The translations under genes were made by a program, and so were the position numbers. A stretch of DNA of 64,000 nt from Flagellimonas lutaonensis (lineage in GTDB: Bacteria; Bacteroidota; Bacteroidia; Flavobacteriales; Flavobacteriaceae): positions 372,001-436,000 of the forward strand of contig NZ_CP011071.1 of assembly GCF_000963865.1 (NCBI RefSeq), given 5' to 3'. The notes beneath the pieces were generated by a model that had not been told where the DNA came from, did not search any database, and saw only the letters and a list, made by a program, of their open reading frames with translations. The stretch's first letter is position 1. Every line of letters begins with the position of its first letter. Below are positions 61,778 through 64,000 of this stretch, piece by piece.

Positions 61778-64000
61778 ATGCCGCGCTACCACATTACCTT
61801 CTGCCTTGTTCTCTTTTCCGTATTCACTTTCAACACTTCTTTGATGGCCCAACAAAACTTTGAGAAACAGATCGACTCTATACTGAATTTAATGACCCTT
61901 GAAGAAAAAGTGGGCCAAATGAACCAATATAACGGCTTTTGGGATGTAACGGGCCCGGTGCCCAAAGAGGGTAATGCCGCTGAGAAGTACGAGCACCTTA
62001 AAAAGGGCATGGTGGGATCCATGCTGAACGTACATGGTGTGGAGAATGTTCGAAAGCTACAAGAGCTTGTGGTGAACGAGTCGCGGTTGGGCATTCCGTT
62101 GCTATTTGGCTTTGACGTAATACACGGTTATAAGACACTGGCTCCCATTCCCTTGGCCGAAGCGGCCAGTTGGGATCTGGAGGCCATTGAACGTTCGGCC
62201 CGTATAGCGGCGAAAGAAGCTGCCGCAGTGGGCCTGAACTGGACCTTTGCCCCTATGGTGGACATTTCCCGTGATGCCCGATGGGGCCGGGTGATGGAAG
62301 GCGGTGGTGAAGACCCCTATCTGGGGGCCAAGATCGGGGTGGCCCGTGTCAAAGGCTTTCAGGGCGATGATCTTGCCGCCCCCAATACCATTGCGGCCTG
62401 TGCCAAACATTTTGCAGCTTATGGCTTTGCAGAGGCCGGGCGCGATTACAACACAGTCGATATCGGTTTGAACACCTTATACAATATAGTTTTGCCGCCC
62501 TTTGAAGCCGTGGTCAACGCAGACGTTCGAACCGTTATGAACGCCTTCAACATATTGAACGGAATACCCGCAACGGGCGATGCCTTTTTGCAACGGGAAA
62601 TACTCAAGGGAAAATGGAACTTCGATGGCTTTGTCATTTCAGATTGGGGATCCGTTGGTGAAATGGTTCCGCATGGACATGCCGAAAACCTTGAACATGC
62701 GGCCGAATTGGCGGTAAAAGGAGGTTCGGACATGGATATGGAATCAACCGCCTATGTTACCCATCTTGTAGATTTGGTCAAAGCCGGAAAAGTAGAAGAA
62801 AAGTGGGTAGATGATGCCGTTCGCCGCATTTTAAGGGTGAAGTTTGAACTTGGCCTTTTTGAGGATCCTTTTCGCTATTGCAATGAAAAGCGTGAAAAAG
62901 AACGACTTTACCATCAAGACCACCTCAATGGGGCGCTTGATATGGCGACCAAATCGATTGTTCTCTTAAAAAACGAGAACGACCTATTGCCTCTGTCAAA
63001 AGACCAAAAAAACATTGTGATTATCGGCGATCTGGCCGATGACAAAAACAGTCCGTTGGGCAGTTGGCGATTGGCCTCTGATGACAATACGGCTGTTTCC
63101 GTTTTGGAGGGATTGCACACCTACACCAAAAACTACACCTATGTGCAAGGGCCCAAGATCTTTGATGACAAGGCCGACTTTTTGCACCACGTAAAAGTGC
63201 ACGACAGCACTGAAGGCATCACCGAAGCTGTGGAAGCCGCCAAGAATGCGGAAGTGGTCGTCATGGTCTTGGGCGAGCACGGCTTTATGAGCGGTGAGGG
63301 CCGAAGCCGCACCAACTTGAACCTCCCCGGAAAACAACTTGACCTGCTCAAAGCGGTACACCAGGTGAACAAGAACATCGTTCTGGTATTGATGAACGGT
63401 CGCCCACTGACTATTACTTGGGAGGCGGCGAACATTCCCGCCATTCTTGAGACGTGGCATTTGGGAAGCCAAACCGGCCATGCCATTTCCAAGGTTTTGT
63501 TCGGTGATTACAACCCGAGTGGCAAATTGCCGATGACCTTTCCCAGAAGTGTGGGGCAAATACCCATCTATTACAACCACTACAGTACGGGAAGACCTGT
63601 CGAACAACCCAATGTGTTCTGGTCACACTATGGCGATGAGAGCAATAAACCCCTCTATCCTTTTGGTTACGGTCTGAGCTATACTTCCTTCAAATACGAC
63701 GACCTTCGAATCGATTCAAGTGACCCAAAGAACATCAATGTCTCTGTAACGGTGGCCAATACAGGAAAGGTCAAGGGGGAGGAAGTGGTACAGTTGTATA
63801 TTCACGACCGGGTGGCAAGCATTGTGCAGCCCGTGAAAAAATTAAAGGGTTTTAAAAAGATCATGCTGGCACCGGGAGAAACCCGTGAGGTTACCTTCAC
63901 CCTGACCGATGCCGAATTGGGCTTTTATGATCAATCCCATAACTGGGTGGTAGAACCGGGCACTTTTGACGTGATGGTGGGTACCAGCTCGGTGGAAGGG
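61778..64000 (+). CDS. bglX: GH3 beta-glucosidase (BglX-like), 3'-truncated by window edge
   Basis: The frame runs from ATG 61778 to the window end (741 codons). A signal peptide covers about residues 1-24 (MPRYHITFCLVLFSVFTFNT), sending the enzyme to the periplasm. N-terminal GH3 domain: IPLLFGFDVIHGYKT, then ACAKHFAAYG and the nucleophile in FDGFVISDWGS (Asp289). C-terminal GH3 domain: GEHGFMSGEGRSRTNLNLPG and FPRSVGQIPIYYNHYSTGRP. A fibronectin III-like end begins near residue 650 (SVTVANTGKVKGEEVVQLYI). It should release glucose from beta-glucosides or oligosaccharides. Confidence 0.96.
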   Translation, partial: MPRYHITFCLVLFSVFTFNTSLMAQQNFEKQIDSILNLMTLEEKVGQMNQYNGFWDVTGPVPKEGNAAEKYEHLKKGMVGSMLNVHGVENVRKLQELVVNESRLGIPLLFGFDVIHGYKTLAPIPLAEAASWDLEAIERSARIAAKEAAAVGLNWTFAPMVDISRDARWGRVMEGGGEDPYLGAKIGVARVKGFQGDDLAAPNTIAACAKHFAAYGFAEAGRDYNTVDIGLNTLYNIVLPPFEAVVNADVRTVMNAFNILNGIPATGDAFLQREILKGKWNFDGFVISDWGSVGEMVPHGHAENLEHAAELAVKGGSDMDMESTAYVTHLVDLVKAGKVEEKWVDDAVRRILRVKFELGLFEDPFRYCNEKREKERLYHQDHLNGALDMATKSIVLLKNENDLLPLSKDQKNIVIIGDLADDKNSPLGSWRLASDDNTAVSVLEGLHTYTKNYTYVQGPKIFDDKADFLHHVKVHDSTEGITEAVEAAKNAEVVVMVLGEHGFMSGEGRSRTNLNLPGKQLDLLKAVHQVNKNIVLVLMNGRPLTITWEAANIPAILETWHLGSQTGHAISKVLFGDYNPSGKLPMTFPRSVGQIPIYYNHYSTGRPVEQPNVFWSHYGDESNKPLYPFGYGLSYTSFKYDDLRIDSSDPKNINVSVTVANTGKVKGEEVVQLYIHDRVASIVQPVKKLKGFKKIMLAPGETREVTFTLTDAELGFYDQSHNWVVEPGTFDVMVGTSSVEG

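Noticed and set aside
1-64000. tRNA, rRNA, CRISPR array, insertion sequence or prophage
   Set aside because: No cloverleaf, ribosomal RNA segment, regular direct-repeat/spacer array or transposase/integrase gene was recognised by eye; a tRNAscan, Infernal and ISfinder run could overturn this.

Overview
The window looks like core chromosome of a member of the Bacteroidota, most likely a marine Flavobacteriaceae of the Muricauda/Allomuricauda/Robiginitalea type. The grounds are the gene families present (DUF4105, DUF4350/DUF4129, DUF2752 with CCC-motif proteins, a SecA lacking the C-terminal zinc ligands, a PduO-type adenosyltransferase and MeaB), a promoter of the flavobacterial form TTG-N19-TAnnTTTG upstream of the DUF2795 gene, and many lipoprotein-type signal peptides. 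Genus assignment is inference. No rRNA, tRNA, CRISPR array, insertion sequence or prophage was recognised.

Layout. 1-5.5 kb: the end of an M20 amidohydrolase, an ECF sigma factor with a membrane partner, a PlsC-like acyltransferase, a Nudix hydrolase and a cyclophilin lipoprotein whose start codons share one CATG, and a TRIC/UPF0126 channel. 5.7-12.6 kb: a cluster of RDD protein, SpoIIM-like protein, membrane protein, DUF4129, DUF4350, MoxR ATPase and DUF58 protein. 12.6-16.4 kb: small accessory genes, including an AT-rich SGNH hydrolase, a DUF2268-like metalloprotease lipoprotein and an intradiol-dioxygenase-like lipoprotein. 16.4-18.8 kb: rny, a 6S-like RNA, zapA and a coiled-coil gene on the minus strand. 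18.9-29.7 kb: an M23 endopeptidase, a TonB-dependent receptor, a cysteine desulfurase, an Smr protein, DUF2752 and two CCC-motif membrane proteins, and RecQ. 29.8-32.8 kb: KdsD, TatC, an AhpD-like protein and LptB, an envelope-biogenesis run. 32.8-40.4 kb: DUF4198, PssA, DUF4105, a 46-residue membrane protein, a cobalamin adenosyltransferase, DUF2795 and SecA. 40.5-46 kb: a HisKA_2 histidine kinase, an M14 peptidase and a secreted amidohydrolase. 46-47 kb: two paralogous small secreted proteins and a candidate 33-residue microprotein. 47-54.5 kb: M23 peptidase, UPF0173 hydrolase, DUF1801, MsrA, a sigma/anti-sigma-like/effector operon, aldose 1-epimerase and MeaB. 54.7-60.6 kb: a polyprenyl-phosphate glycosylation set (GT2, LPG-synthase-TM family, GT39, PAP2) and a MATE exporter. 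60.6-64 kb: a decayed C-terminal fragment, MazG and a GH3 beta-glucosidase cut by the window edge.

How the genes work together. Much of the window serves the envelope: lipid synthesis (plsC, pssA), LPS precursor synthesis and export (kdsD, lptB), protein export (secA, tatC), peptidoglycan remodelling (two M23 peptidases) and lipid-linked sugar transfer. Adenosyltransferase and MeaB together imply an adenosylcobalamin-dependent methylmalonyl-CoA mutase elsewhere in the genome.

The strongest items for a second look are the 6S-like RNA between zapA and rny, the sulfatase-like remnant behind mazG, the small secreted protein pair with a shared basic C-terminus, and the Pro/Met plus charged-helix protein in the sigma-factor operon.
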